Shown here piece after piece: positions 30,833-41,136 of a stretch of DNA of 64,000 nt (its first letter is position 1; the number at the start of each line of letters is the position of its first letter). The stretch spans positions 682,001 to 746,000 of the forward strand of contig OY725498.1 in assembly GCA_963281255.1 (NCBI GenBank). The letters run 5' to 3'. This DNA comes from Aphrocallistes beatrix (lineage: Eukaryota; Porifera; Hexactinellida; Sceptrulophora; Aphrocallistidae). The position numbers were made by a program, and so were the translations under genes. Under the pieces are notes generated by a model, which searched no databases, was not told the DNA's origin, and worked only from the letters and a program-made list of their open reading frames with translations.

Positions 30833-32470
30833 ATGGGGAACAAGCAAGCTGTCCATCGGAGTTTCATTCTCATCGGGAGAATGGGAGACGGCAAGAGTAC
30901 GCTAGGAAACCTGATCGCTGGTACGGATGACCAACCACGACCGTTCGTACAGCATCAAACTGAAGAGGCAGTTGGAGAGACGTCTCGAGTCGAATCAAAA
31001 GAGACAGTATTACAGCCTGGAGACATTTACGGAGGCGAGGAGGTGAGAATAGAAGTATTCGACCAACCCGGGCTAAACGATCCGAACATCAAAATTGTGC
31101 ACCACAGCAGGAACTTAATGGAATGCATTCGCAGATCGAAACCTTTGTTCTCTGTAACATTCTTGATTGTCGTGAATCTCGCTGCGGTAACGATCGAGCC
31201 AGATCTTGTCAAATCGATCCTTTCCCTCGCGGAACACCTCGCACGCTCCTCGTACAGTTTCTTCAACAACGCAGTCATAGTATTCACGCACATTGACGAA
31301 GCGTTAGAAGAGGGAGTAGGAATCAATCATGAAAATTTAGACCAGAAACTAACCGAGAAATGCGGGACAGAAAGATGGAAATGGTTCCGATATATCTTGG
31401 ACTGGGTGGATGGTAGGTACATCTTTGTAAATGCTACCCAGCGGAATCAGGCTCAAAGATTACAAATAATCAAAGATTTATTTGAACACTCAAAACCTAT
31501 GTTACGCGTTCTGTTCCATGGAAATACACACTTCAGAGGCTGTGAGATGCAGAGGCATTTGGGAGTCGAGGAAGAGAATAACAGAGATCTCCTCAGGTAT
31601 CGAGTTGAATTCATTTTCAATGAAGACTTGGAACCCCATAGGGAAAGAGAAATCAATATTGAGGAAGAAATTAAAAAGGTTGGGACATTTTTAAAGGAAA
31701 TCGGACAAGGAATTTCAGTAATGGTCGTGCTTATCAGTCTAACAGCTGGGTTTACAGATGAGACAGGGGATCGAATCAGGGGTCTACCTGCTAGCTACGG
31801 GCTCGATCAAAACGAGTGGAAATGGTGGGACTATACAGTCGTCATTTTCAAAGTTAGAAGTCAGGAACAAAGTGAGGCTGACATCACAAGGAACTTGGGG
31901 AATATCGGAATTAATAAGATATTGAAAAGAGCAGGAGGTAGGTACACTTGGGTAGCTACAGAGCATTTAGAGGAAAGGGATCAACAGAGAAAGACAGCGT
32001 TCCAGGAAGCATGTGTCCAACGAGTTGTCACTCAATGCCTAGAAGTTAAGCAGTCTTCAGAAGGGAGAGCTTACATTGACAGGCTGGTGCTGATGGAAAT
32101 GGAAGGAATGATCGATGAAATGAAATACAAGCAAGCGTCTCCCATGAAAAAAATTGGCATGGAAATGGCGAAAGGAATCGGGCCAGTGGTCGCAGGGGGT
32201 TTGGGAGGAGCGGTTGCGATTGGTGCAGTCGGAGTTATCGGCGGACCGATCACAATGATTGTTGGGGGTGTGGTCGGGGGGCTAATGGGTGCCACTGGGG
32301 GAATCTCGGTGAGACTCGCGTACCATATTCTCAAGAAGTTCAAGCCTCATGTGGTAGCGGATTTCAAGAAGAAATTCCCAAACGAAGAGAATAGAATAGC
32401 CAAAGAAGACTTTTACGAGTTTTTTATTGGAAAAATGATGCGTAATGATAATCTTGATGATTTGCAATAA
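30833..32470 (+). CDS. Divergent AIG1-like two-domain GTPase with glycine-rich hydrophobic hairpin
   Basis: I choose the ATG at 30833 (MGNKQAVHRSFILIG) because upstream in-frame codons have no ATG and MGN matches the paralogues. The protein has 545 residues. P-loop GRMGDGKS is at 15-22, DQPG at 77-80 and FTHID at 151-155, with FVNAT as a G5-like strand. The second domain has LFHGNTHF in place of the P-loop, FNEDLEPH, ISVMVVLISLTAGF and GGRYTWV. Between it and the conserved C-terminus (LAYHILKKFKPHVVADFKKK) is an insertion absent from the other members: residues about 445-490 are made of Gly, Ala, Val and Ile with repeated GG and GxxxG spacing (GGLGGAVAIGAVGVIGG, then MIVGGVVGGLMGATGG). This resembles a membrane-inserting or oligomerising glycine zipper. 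Base composition is more GC-rich than its neighbours, which suggests an older, slower-evolving member. Confidence 0.9.
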   Translation: MGNKQAVHRSFILIGRMGDGKSTLGNLIAGTDDQPRPFVQHQTEEAVGETSRVESKETVLQPGDIYGGEEVRIEVFDQPGLNDPNIKIVHHSRNLMECIRRSKPLFSVTFLIVVNLAAVTIEPDLVKSILSLAEHLARSSYSFFNNAVIVFTHIDEALEEGVGINHENLDQKLTEKCGTERWKWFRYILDWVDGRYIFVNATQRNQAQRLQIIKDLFEHSKPMLRVLFHGNTHFRGCEMQRHLGVEEENNRDLLRYRVEFIFNEDLEPHREREINIEEEIKKVGTFLKEIGQGISVMVVLISLTAGFTDETGDRIRGLPASYGLDQNEWKWWDYTVVIFKVRSQEQSEADITRNLGNIGINKILKRAGGRYTWVATEHLEERDQQRKTAFQEACVQRVVTQCLEVKQSSEGRAYIDRLVLMEMEGMIDEMKYKQASPMKKIGMEMAKGIGPVVAGGLGGAVAIGAVGVIGGPITMIVGGVVGGLMGATGGISVRLAYHILKKFKPHVVADFKKKFPNEENRIAKEDFYEFFIGKMMRNDNLDDLQ

Positions 32471-32887
32471 TAATGCAAACACTTTTTATGAGATTTTCAA
32501 CAAAAAAATACTTTTTACATAGTATCTCAATATTTTAAGCTAAATACTAAAGGAAATATCATAGTAAATGTACAAAATGTTATATACCGTAATGAAATGT
32601 TATGTAGTAATTTAAAAAATAATATTCTGATAATATGAAAAAAACATTTTTTGCATTCTCTAATATCTATTTCTATTTGATAGAATAATCTGAAACATAT
32701 TCTTGATCGCTGATACGAATTTGGTTCTCCCAAATGCGGATATTAAATAATAAATGTTATTGAAACTCGACAATGCGCAATATCTCACTAATGAAACGTT
32801 ATAAATAAGCTACATTTACGTGTATTGGTCTAATATAGACTAAAAGCTAAGATTCCGAGATGCTAACTACCAGAAGGGAACTCATTA
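32471..32887. other. Intergenic region between convergent genes
   Basis: The GTPase gene (+) and the aconitase gene (-) converge here. The interval is very AT-rich and should contain both polyadenylation sites. No gene is seen. Confidence 0.35.
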
Positions 32888-35800
32888 CTACAACATCTGT
32901 CTGGTCATGTAGTTGAGGATGCCTCCGTGTCTGAAATAAGTCAGCTCCACATCTGTATCGAACCTAGCAACAGCTCGGAATGTCTGTCCAGTGCTCATAA
33001 CCACTGCAACCTCTTGACCGGGAGTCAGGTCTTGCGGTATTTCCACTGAATACTGCTCCTTACCGGCCAGGCCAAGAAAACCTGCATTTTCGCCCGGCAT
33101 GAACTGGAGCGGGATGATCCCCATCCCCACCAGGTTGGACCGGTGGATCCGCTCGTAGCTCTCGGCGATGACGGCACGGACGCCGAGAATGAACGGTCCC
33201 TTGGCCGCCCAGTCCCGGGAAGACCCGGACCCGTACTCCTTCCCGGCGACGATGATCAGCTGACGGTTCTCAGACCGGTAGCGCTCTGACGCGTCGAAAA
33301 TATCCATCTCGTCTCCAGAAGGAATGTGGACGGTCTTGGGACCGGGCTTGGAGATGAGCTTGTTCACCAATCGAATGTTCGCAAAAGTACCTAAAAATAG
33401 AATGCAGAACCTATATAAATAAGAGCTTAGTTGTAGATAGAAATACAAACTTGATTCCTGAAATTGCTGAGATCGAGAAAAAAGTTTGAATAATCAAAGT
33501 TATATAACAAACGAGTTTGAATTCTATTCAAAGCTTAATTTAGAACTTGGTCTATTTATAGTCTAGCACCTCTAGCCATGATGGCGTCGTTTCCCCGCCT
33601 AGATCCGTAGGAGTTGAACTCCCGCGGAGTCAGACCCTTCGACCCCAGCAGTCGCGCCGCCGGACTGTTCCTAGCAACCGATCCCGCGGGAGAAATGTGG
33701 TCTGTTGTCACCGAGTCGCCTAGCAGCAGCAGACAGTGCGCCTCTTTCACACCTGCGACAGGAAGTGGTTCCCGCCCCATCGTCTGGAAGAAGGGAGGGT
33801 TCTTGATGTAGGTGGAGCTCTCGTCCCACGGGTAGAGCAGGGAATCTGACGCCTAGAATGACACACCAATTCAATACAGTCGACTCTGCTTAATCAGGAC
33901 AAACGGTTAATTTGGGTAAGTCTCCAGGAACAGAATTGTTCCCATACAAAGAAGCTAATACTAAATTTCATCGGTTAATCGGGACAAAATATCCGGGACC
34001 AAAATGTCCCGATTAAGTGGAGTCACCTATATTATGAATAATTGATTGAAAATTAACTAATTTTCAGAATTGTTACATAATACAAAATTTGTTAACTTTA
34101 TTGGCAATCTTCAATACCTTCACACGAATTAGTATAGTATTGCAGGGAGGGGTTTATCTAGGTGCTCAGCCGGCACTTATAGGTGCCAGCCTGGTATCAT
34201 CTGAGGAGCTTAGGTGCTCGCAGTGTGATTCGATTTTGGTGCTGAGTTGCTACCACCCATGGTATTACAAGAAAAACCCCTGTTTGGGTGCCATATAACT
34301 ATCATCACCTTCAAAAAAGTGCCGAACTGGGAAATCCTAGATAAACCCATGATTGCAGGGTCGGTTGTGTGAACCACCAGGGGACCAAAAATATGTTCAT
34401 AATAGAGATACTTCATATTAAGCAAACTTGATTCAATACAAATCATATCTAAAATGAAATTAGGACCAGGAGGTTAGTTCATCTTATATATTAAAACTCT
34501 AGGATTTTTGTTTGTTTGTTTGTTTGTCCGAATTGATTGAAGAATTGGCAAGTTGTAGAGATACGAAAATTGCCATGTAGGTGTCAAATGATGAATCTAG
34601 GATTAAGTTCGAAGATCTAAGCAAAATTTTCACACCTCGCCGAGATAGGTGACAAAATGTGCTGACCAATCAAATTCGATTATTTTATAATTCAAATACA
34701 TTGCAAAAAATAGTAGTGACTTATGCATACAATCAAAAGAACTATTTGTGAGCACGCTCTCGACCTGCTCTTGACTTAAGAGCATGCTCTCGACCTAAGA
34801 GCATGCTCTCGACCTAAGAGCATGCTCTTGACTTAAGAGCATGCTCTTGACCTAAGAGCATGCTCTCGACCTAAGAGCATGCTCTTGACTTAAGAGCATG
34901 CTATTGACTTAAGAGCATGCTCTCGACCTAAGAGCATGCTCTTGACTTAAGAGCATGCTCTCGACCTAAGAGCATGCTCTTGACTTAAGAGCATGCTCTC
35001 GACCTAAGAGCATGCTCTCGACCTAAGAGCATGCTCTCGACCTAAGAGCATGCTCTTGACTTAAGAGCATGCTATTGACTTAAGAGCATGCTCTCGACCT
35101 AAGAGCATGCTCTTGACTTAAGAGCATGCTCTCGACCTAAGAGCATGCTCTTGACTTAAGAGCATGCTCTCGACCTAAGAGCATGCTCTTGACTTAAGAG
35201 CATGCTCTCGACCTAAGAGCATGCTCTTGACCTAAGAGCATGCTCTCGACCTAAGAGCATGCTCTTGACTTAAGAGCATGCTATTGACTTAAGAGCATGC
35301 TCTCGACCTAAGAGCATGCTCTTGACCTAAGAGCATGCTCTCGACCTAAGAGCATGCTCTTGACTTAAGAGCATGCTCTCGACCTAAGAGCATGCTCTTG
35401 ACCTAAGAGCATGCTCTCGACCTAAGAGCATGCTCTTGACTTAAGAGCATGCTCTCGACCTAAGAGCATGCTCTTGACCTAAGAGCATGCTCTCGACCTA
35501 AGAGCATGCTCTTGACTTAAGAGCATGCTCTCGACCTAAGAGCATGCTCTCGACCTAAGAGCATGCTCTCGACCTAAGAGCATGCTCTTGACTTAAGAGC
35601 ATGCTATTGACTTAAGAGCATGCTCTCGACCTAAGAGCATGCTCTTGACTTAAGAGCATGCTCTCGACCTAAGAGCATGCTCTTGACCTAAGAGCATGCT
35701 CTTGACTTAAGAGCATGCTATTGACTTAAGAGCATGCTCTCGACCTAAGAGCATGCTCTTGACTTAAGAGCATGCTCTCGACCTAAGAGCATGCTCTTGA

Positions 35801-38800
35801 CCTAAGAGCATGCTCTCGACCTAAGAGCATGCTCTTGACTTAAGAGCATGCTCTTGACCTAAGAGCATGCTCTCGACCTAAGAGCATGCTCTTGACTTAA
35901 GAGCATGCTCTCGACCTAAGAGCATGCTCTTGACTTAAGAGCATGCTATTGACTTAAGAGCATGCTCTCGACCTAAGAGCATGCTATTGACTTAAGAGCA
36001 TGCTCTCGACCTAAGAGCATGCTCTTGACCTAAGAGCATGCTCTCGACCTAAGAGCATGCTCTTGACTTAAGAGCATGCTCTCGACCTAAGAGCATGCTC
36101 TTGACCTAAGAGCATGCTCTCGACCTAAGAGCATGCTCTTGACTTAAGAGCATGCTCTTGACCTAAGAGCATGCTCTTGACTTAAGAGCATGCTCTCGAC
36201 CTAAGAGCATGCTCTTGACTTAAGAGCATGCTCTCGACCTAAGAGCATGCTCTTGACCTAAGAGCATGCTCTCGACCTAAGAGCATGCTCTTGACTTAAG
36301 AGCATGCTCTCGACCTAAGAGCATGCTCTTGACCTAAGAGCATGCTCTCGACCTAAGAGCATGCTCTTGACTTAAGAGCATGCTCTTGACTTAAGAGCAT
36401 GCTATTGACTTAAGAGCATGCTCTCGACCTAAGAGCATGCTCTTGACCTAAGAGCATGCTCTTGACCTAAGAGCATGCTCTTGACTTAAGAGCATGCTCT
36501 CGACCTAAGAGCATGCTCCCGACCTAAGAGCATGCTCTTGACTTAAGAGCATGCTCTTGACCTAAGAGCATGCTTTCGACCTAAGAGTTGAGTATTATCA
36601 ACCCTGTAATTAAAAAAATTAATACGACAAAGTTCGGTTGTATTCTCCTCACCTCCAGACTATTCCACCTCGCATTCCCTTCCGTGATTTTCGAGTAGAC
36701 CTCCCGGAACATTCCCGGAACGACGAACTTCTCCTCTGCGGTTTGAATCTCCTCCCGACTGGGCCAGATGTCCCGTAGGAACACAGGTTGTCCCGAGCTG
36801 TCCTGTCCGATGGTTTCAGTCTCGAAGTCAATGCAGACAGTTCCTGCCAGAGCGTAGGCTATCACCAGCAGAGGAGACGCGAGGTAGTTAGCTCGAGTTA
36901 GAGGATGGATGCGACCCTCAAAGTTCCTACACAGCAACAGTAATACTGATAATAGTACCATGCCATACCCCATGTTAAGGAGTAGGAATCCATTCTAAGT
37001 ATGAACTTTTTGCCTTGTTTTATATTTACAGACTTAATCGCATATTTATATTATTTTATCTATGATTTGCGGTTCAAATACCTGTGGATATCTGAGAGTT
37101 TCATTCAACTTAATTATGACAAAGTCACCTCTTAGGGCCAAAGTCGGCCCAGTTTACGGTATTTTAAACTGTTCACTTAGTCCAGTGGTTTACTTTGCAA
37201 TTACATTCTCACTAATCTTGACTACTGAGTTAATTTATAGTCAAAAATATCAGCTAAGATCTTAATGGTGGCATTACTCAAAAATAAAATAGGCTTATTA
37301 CCTGTTTCCAGACAGAACACCACACGCCACGAGGTCTCCCTTCTCGATAGCCTCAACCACAGGATCAGGGAGAGGTCCACTGTTCCCTATACACGTCATG
37401 CACCCATAGCCCGCCAGATGGAACCCTAGCTTGTCCAAGTAAGGAACCACTCCGCTCTCCTTCAGGTAGTAGGTCACCACTCCGGATCCTGGGGACAGAC
37501 TGGACTTGATGAAGGGCTGAACGCTCAATCCTTTCTCCACGGCTCTCTTCGCCAGGAGCCCAGCTCCTAGCATCACGGACGGATTGCTGGTGTTTGTGCA
37601 GGAGGTGATGGCGGCTATCACGACAGATCCGTGCCTGAGGATGTGGCTGACTCCTTCAAGGGAGAATGGGACTTCTGTGCTGCGAGCCTCAGCTGGGATG
37701 CTGTAGCCTTTAAATCCTACCTACACACCTCTCTCAGTCACAAGCTTGATTCACAGGCACATAAGTTATACAATACGCGGATATATACTTCATGATAAAT
37801 CGATTTATTGTCGAAAAACGAATGGATTAGAATGAATATATAATACTTCAAAGCCACAACTTATGTTTGATATCTTAAATGTATTATAGTGTATGGCAAT
37901 AAAAAAGATTATCTGCATATTTTCACACCTATATATACATATTTTCACACCATTTGATGAATTTTGAAAATAATGCTAGAGACTAGCTTCCAACGGGTGA
38001 CATGGGGTTTTCAGAGGTGTAGATTTCGAATATCATATTTTCGAGTAAATTTGATGATCAATTTGTTTACTTTTGTTCACAATAGATACATAAAGTAAAC
38101 AAATCTCAAAAAAATGCTAGAAACCTGCTTTCAACGGTTGACATGGGTTTTTTAGTGCTGTAGATTTCGAATATTATATTTTCGGATCCATATGAGAAAT
38201 TATTCGTTGACCTTTGTTTACAATATTTATATAAAGGGAAAAATTCCCAAAATATGTTAGATTGAGTAACCCCAGGCGACGCAGTGTCCGCAAGCCGCGC
38301 CGCGGAAGCAAGCGAAGCGTGCTTGTAATAATTATATAATAATTATACAATAATTATTAAATAATTATTATTTAATTATTAATATACAAGTTTAAATATA
38401 TAAGATTAGCCTTGCTGGGTAGTAAATTCTTAAGTTAGTACTCACAGGATTGCTGAGACATTTCAAGAAGTCCGCCTTCATTTCTGAGACAGGAACTCTG
38501 TCCTGCGGTCTCTTCGGTCCAGACACACAGTTCACGATGCTGCTCAGATCTAGAGAATGCGTCTCGGAGAATACAGGATCCTAAATATAGGGACAAAATA
38601 AATCAGCTGTTGAGTTCAGTTCTAAGGAAATTTCAGGAGAATAATTCAAAAGTGACAACTGACAGAGCAAAATGATACTTGTATACAAGTGAAGTGCACA
38701 TTCCTAACCTCCTTCGCGTTGCTATAGTCCCTGTACATGCCGACAGCCTTGAGGTAGGCCTCTATCTTCCTGACCGCCGTCTCCTCTCGCCCCGTCTGTC

Positions 38801-40778
38801 TCAGGTACTCCACACTCCTGGCGTCCACCGGGAAGTAGCCCACGGTGGCGCCGTACTCGGGACACATGTTGGAGATGGTCGCGCGGTCCGCTATGGACAG
38901 ACTGGAGACTCCAGGCCCGTAGAACTCGATGAACTTGCCGACCACTCCGATCTGTCTGAGGTTGCGGGTGATGGTGAGGACGAGGTCTGTGCTGGTGGCG
39001 AAGGAGCACAGCTCTCCTTCCAGCTTGTACCCCACCACTCTATACGTAGCAGCGAGGAGGAGAGCATCGTGAGGAAACAACGACAAAATAGTAAACAGAG
39101 AAATACAAATACGCATCATATATATATACTATATAGGTGACTCCGCTTAATCAGGACACTTTGGAGTTGACTGTACATGCCAATTTTAGCTACGGTAAAA
39201 GTGGGACGCAGCGTGAATTTCGCGGGACATGGCGGGACGCAATAGAAAGTATTATATAAATTAAAAAAAAGCGGGAAATAATAGTTAAATTTCAAGTAAA
39301 AGCGGGAAGCAGGACGGTTGGCATGTAGGCTGAAATACAACTACGTGTATACGCATGAGGAAATACGGTATATAATAATATACATTTAGCAGGCACTCAA
39401 ATAATCGCCCTCCCCATCGAGGATACTGAAATATTATATTTATATTGTTTAAGCCTCGAGCAACTTGGCATATTGAAAATGAAAATGAAAGTTAATTGAA
39501 AGTTAATTGAAAGTGAAAATGAAAGTGGGGTCATTTCTATTTATACCTTTGACCCCAAGTCATTCCAGGGTTAACAAAGAACTCACTGAGGCAGCACCAT
39601 ACTGATGGACTGTCCTAGCATCACAGCTTCCGCTTCTATGCCCCCGACTCCCCAGCCCACCACTCCCAGCCCGTTGATCATAGTGGTGTGCGAGTCCGTG
39701 CCCACAAGACTGTCCGGGAACAGCAGCTCCTTGCCCCCGGACACTTCCTGCTGGAACACCACGCGGGCCAGGAACTCCAGGTTCACTTGGTGGACAATGC
39801 CAGAGCCCGGTGGGACTATCAGCATGTTGTGGAAGGCACGAGCTCCCCACTTCAAGAACTGGAAGCGCTCTCTGTTCCGCTCGAACTCTACCTCCTGATT
39901 CTTCTCCAATGCGTCTTTACCAGCGAAATCAACCTACACCAAACACTCATCCTGAACAGCAGAAGTGTGCTCATCCCACAGCACACAGAATCCCAGCAGA
40001 TAAACTCGCTCAGAACTCTTGCTAGGAGATGTACCATGGATATGGAATGGGCAGTGTGTGAATCTGAATATTGAGCGATGCTCATGGGAACACGAATAAT
40101 GACATAATATATATGTTAAAATGTTAAATTTTGAATTGAAACATAAAAGCGTAAAAAGTGATCTATTTGAATGTGAGGAAATTATCCGTAAAGTAAAAGT
40201 CAGAGTGTATCTGAGAGCATTTGAGACAATTAGTTAGTGCAATGGAGGCTTACCTGTACTGAATGGTCTATAACGAGGTCTGCGGGACAAATCGGGTTAA
40301 TCTTGGCAGGATCTCCTCCCAGTCTCTTCACCGCATCTCTCATACTCGCCAGATCCACCACAGCAGGAACTCCAGTGAAGTCCTGGAGGATGACACGGCT
40401 AGGCTTGAACGGAATCTCAACAGCAGATCCTGACTGCAGTTTCTCCCAGTCCAGGATCCTATCCACATCGGAGGACTTCACCTACAATGGAGCATCATGG
40501 CATTACCATAAATGGGCATAACTTATCCAAAAGCTTAAATTCTCAGAACACACAATATTATACAAATTACAGGAATAAAGTATTTGTACAATTTGACTGA
40601 CTTGGAACTCATCACAGTTGCGGACAGCTGATTCGAGCAGAACACGAATGGAGAAGGGAAGACGGGAGTATCTGGGATCTGAGAGTGTCTGTAGATTGTA
40701 GAAGTGACACTTCTCTAAACCAGGAGCTTCTAAGCCCTGTAGCAAGGTGTCAAAAGGATTAGCGCACCTCACAGCCAT
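32888..40778 (-). CDS. ACO1: Cytosolic aconitase / iron regulatory protein 1, nine exons
   Basis: Exons on the minus strand: 40778-40602, 40481-40254, 39933-39587, 39039-38709, 38580-38446, 37720-37302, 36926-36653, 33852-33570 and 33390-32888. All introns are GT-AG and phases agree, giving 2697 bases or 898 residues (human ACO1 has 889). The product isomerises citrate to isocitrate with a 4Fe-4S cluster, and in animals the apo-form binds iron-responsive elements. The three cluster cysteines are present in [13 protein letters not shown] and [15 protein letters not shown]. Active-site regions [24 protein letters not shown] and [18 protein letters not shown] are intact, and the IRP1-type end [10 protein letters not shown]...GGILNYM is kept. 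The family is clear from these blocks; that this one acts as an RNA-binding IRP is inference. Intron 7 (36652-33853) is swollen by a satellite and nested elements; introns 5 and 6 carry a Helitron and a MITE fragment. The start has a CTGTAG acceptor-like site two bases upstream. Confidence 0.95.
33877..34028. mobile_element. MITE in aconitase intron 7 (CAGTCGACTC family)
   Basis: Starts CAGTCGACTCTGCTTAATCA after TA and ends with the diverged inverse (CCCGATTAAGTGGAGTCACC). The inner part has TCGGTTAATCGGGACAAAAT. Confidence 0.7.
34142..34357. mobile_element. hAT-like MITE in aconitase intron 7
   Basis: Inverted termini GCAGGGAGGGGTTTATCTAG and the complement of CTAGATAAACCCATGATTGC. It abuts the next element at 34356 directly. 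Confidence 0.6.
34484..34748 (+). mobile_element. Helitron 5' end in aconitase intron 7
   Basis: Begins TCTTATATATTAAAACTCTA right after A, then several GTTT units and GTCCGAATTGATTGAAGAAT, matching the 5' end of the Helitron at 9463-11637 (read on its own strand). No hairpin 3' end is visible; the satellite begins where the rest would be. Confidence 0.6.
34749..36592. repeat. 19-bp palindromic satellite, about 97 units
   Basis: The array repeats GAGCATGCTCTYGACYTAA with a period of 19 bases for about 1.84 kb inside intron 7 of the aconitase gene. The core GAGCATGCTC is a perfect 10-bp palindrome. Units alternate between three spacer types (TCGACCTAA, TTGACTTAA and an ATTGACTTAA form that also changes the last core base), and the same orders of types recur, so a higher-order structure exists. 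The first units at 34749-34780 are less regular, and TTTCGACC and CCCGACC variants occur near the end. Confidence 0.95.
37095..37159. mobile_element. MITE fragment in aconitase intron 6 (CCGTAAACTGGGCC end)
   Basis: The stretch (GAGAGTTTCATTCAA, then GACAAAGTCACCTCTTAGGG, then AGTTTACGG) is an internally deleted copy of the complete element at 49419-49654. Confidence 0.65.
37848..38325 (+). mobile_element. 5'-truncated Helitron in aconitase intron 5
   Basis: Matches the 3' half of the Helitron at 9463-11637 in the inverse orientation (GAATTTTGAAAATAATGCTA, then two blocks around GTAGATTTCGAATATCATAT) and ends in the hairpin GCAAGCGAAGCGTGC followed by CTTG. Confidence 0.7.
39136..39173. mobile_element. 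Tiny MITE remnant (GTGACTCCGCTTAATC)
   Basis: Only the two inverted ends of the CAGTCGACTCC family remain, separated by a few bases, within aconitase intron 3. Confidence 0.4.
39176..39331. mobile_element. Short MITE, ATGCCAACC terminus family
   Basis: Inverted ends ACATGCCAATTTTAGC and AGGACGGTTGGCATGT, inner GCGGGACATGGCGGGACGCA. Located in aconitase intron 3. Confidence 0.55.
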
Positions 40779-41136
40779 TGCTACAGATGCTGATAAGCAT
40801 CACATTATCAGATAAACACACGAAAGAGCAACATAGGAACCGATCAGCTGATACTGGAAAGAGCGGACAAGCAATCATTACTTAACACCATGGTTACCCT
40901 TGGAATGTGTCGCGTTATTTCCGGTTTAAGCGATTTATAAATAGAAAAATCCCAGAGTCAACCATGGGAACAGAAGTTAACACGAAAATATAAACAATTA
41001 GGTAGTTTCGAAATAAGATACAATAAAATAATGTAAAGTTCACACGATGAGTATGAAAAGTAGAAATAATAGTTTAGAGAATCAATACTTCTAAAGAATG
41101 TAGCCTAACAATACTATAAATAAACTAATACTAAAG

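Larger units (their letters stand above)
34356..36608. mobile_element. MITE (GGGTCGCTTATT family) split by Helitron end and satellite
   Basis: The left part (34356-34483) matches 57376-57500, including GAACCACCAGGGGACCAAAA and ACCAGGAGGTTAGTTCA. The match breaks at an A and continues as a Helitron 5' end. A short inverse terminus (about 36588-36608, TTGAGTATTATCAACCCTG) after the satellite looks like the other end of the MITE. Thus everything from 34484 to about 36588 appears inserted into it. Confidence 0.5.

Noticed and set aside
1-32470. Bacterial operon or defence island origin of the GTPase cluster
   Set aside because: Genes are widely spaced, no ribosome-binding sites are seen, transposons are eukaryotic and the neighbours are spliced animal-like genes.
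34356-34483. MITE half as a separate solo element
   Set aside because: The break falls exactly at an A followed by a Helitron-type TC start, so an insertion explains it better than a truncation.
34749-36592. Regular short repeats as a CRISPR array
   Set aside because: The unit is 19 bases with spacers of only 9 that are themselves repeated, in an animal-type intron. It is a satellite.
38679-39140. Plus-strand open frame across aconitase exon 4
   Set aside because: GC-rich exon antisense reading; the minus-strand exon has correct splice sites and family motifs.
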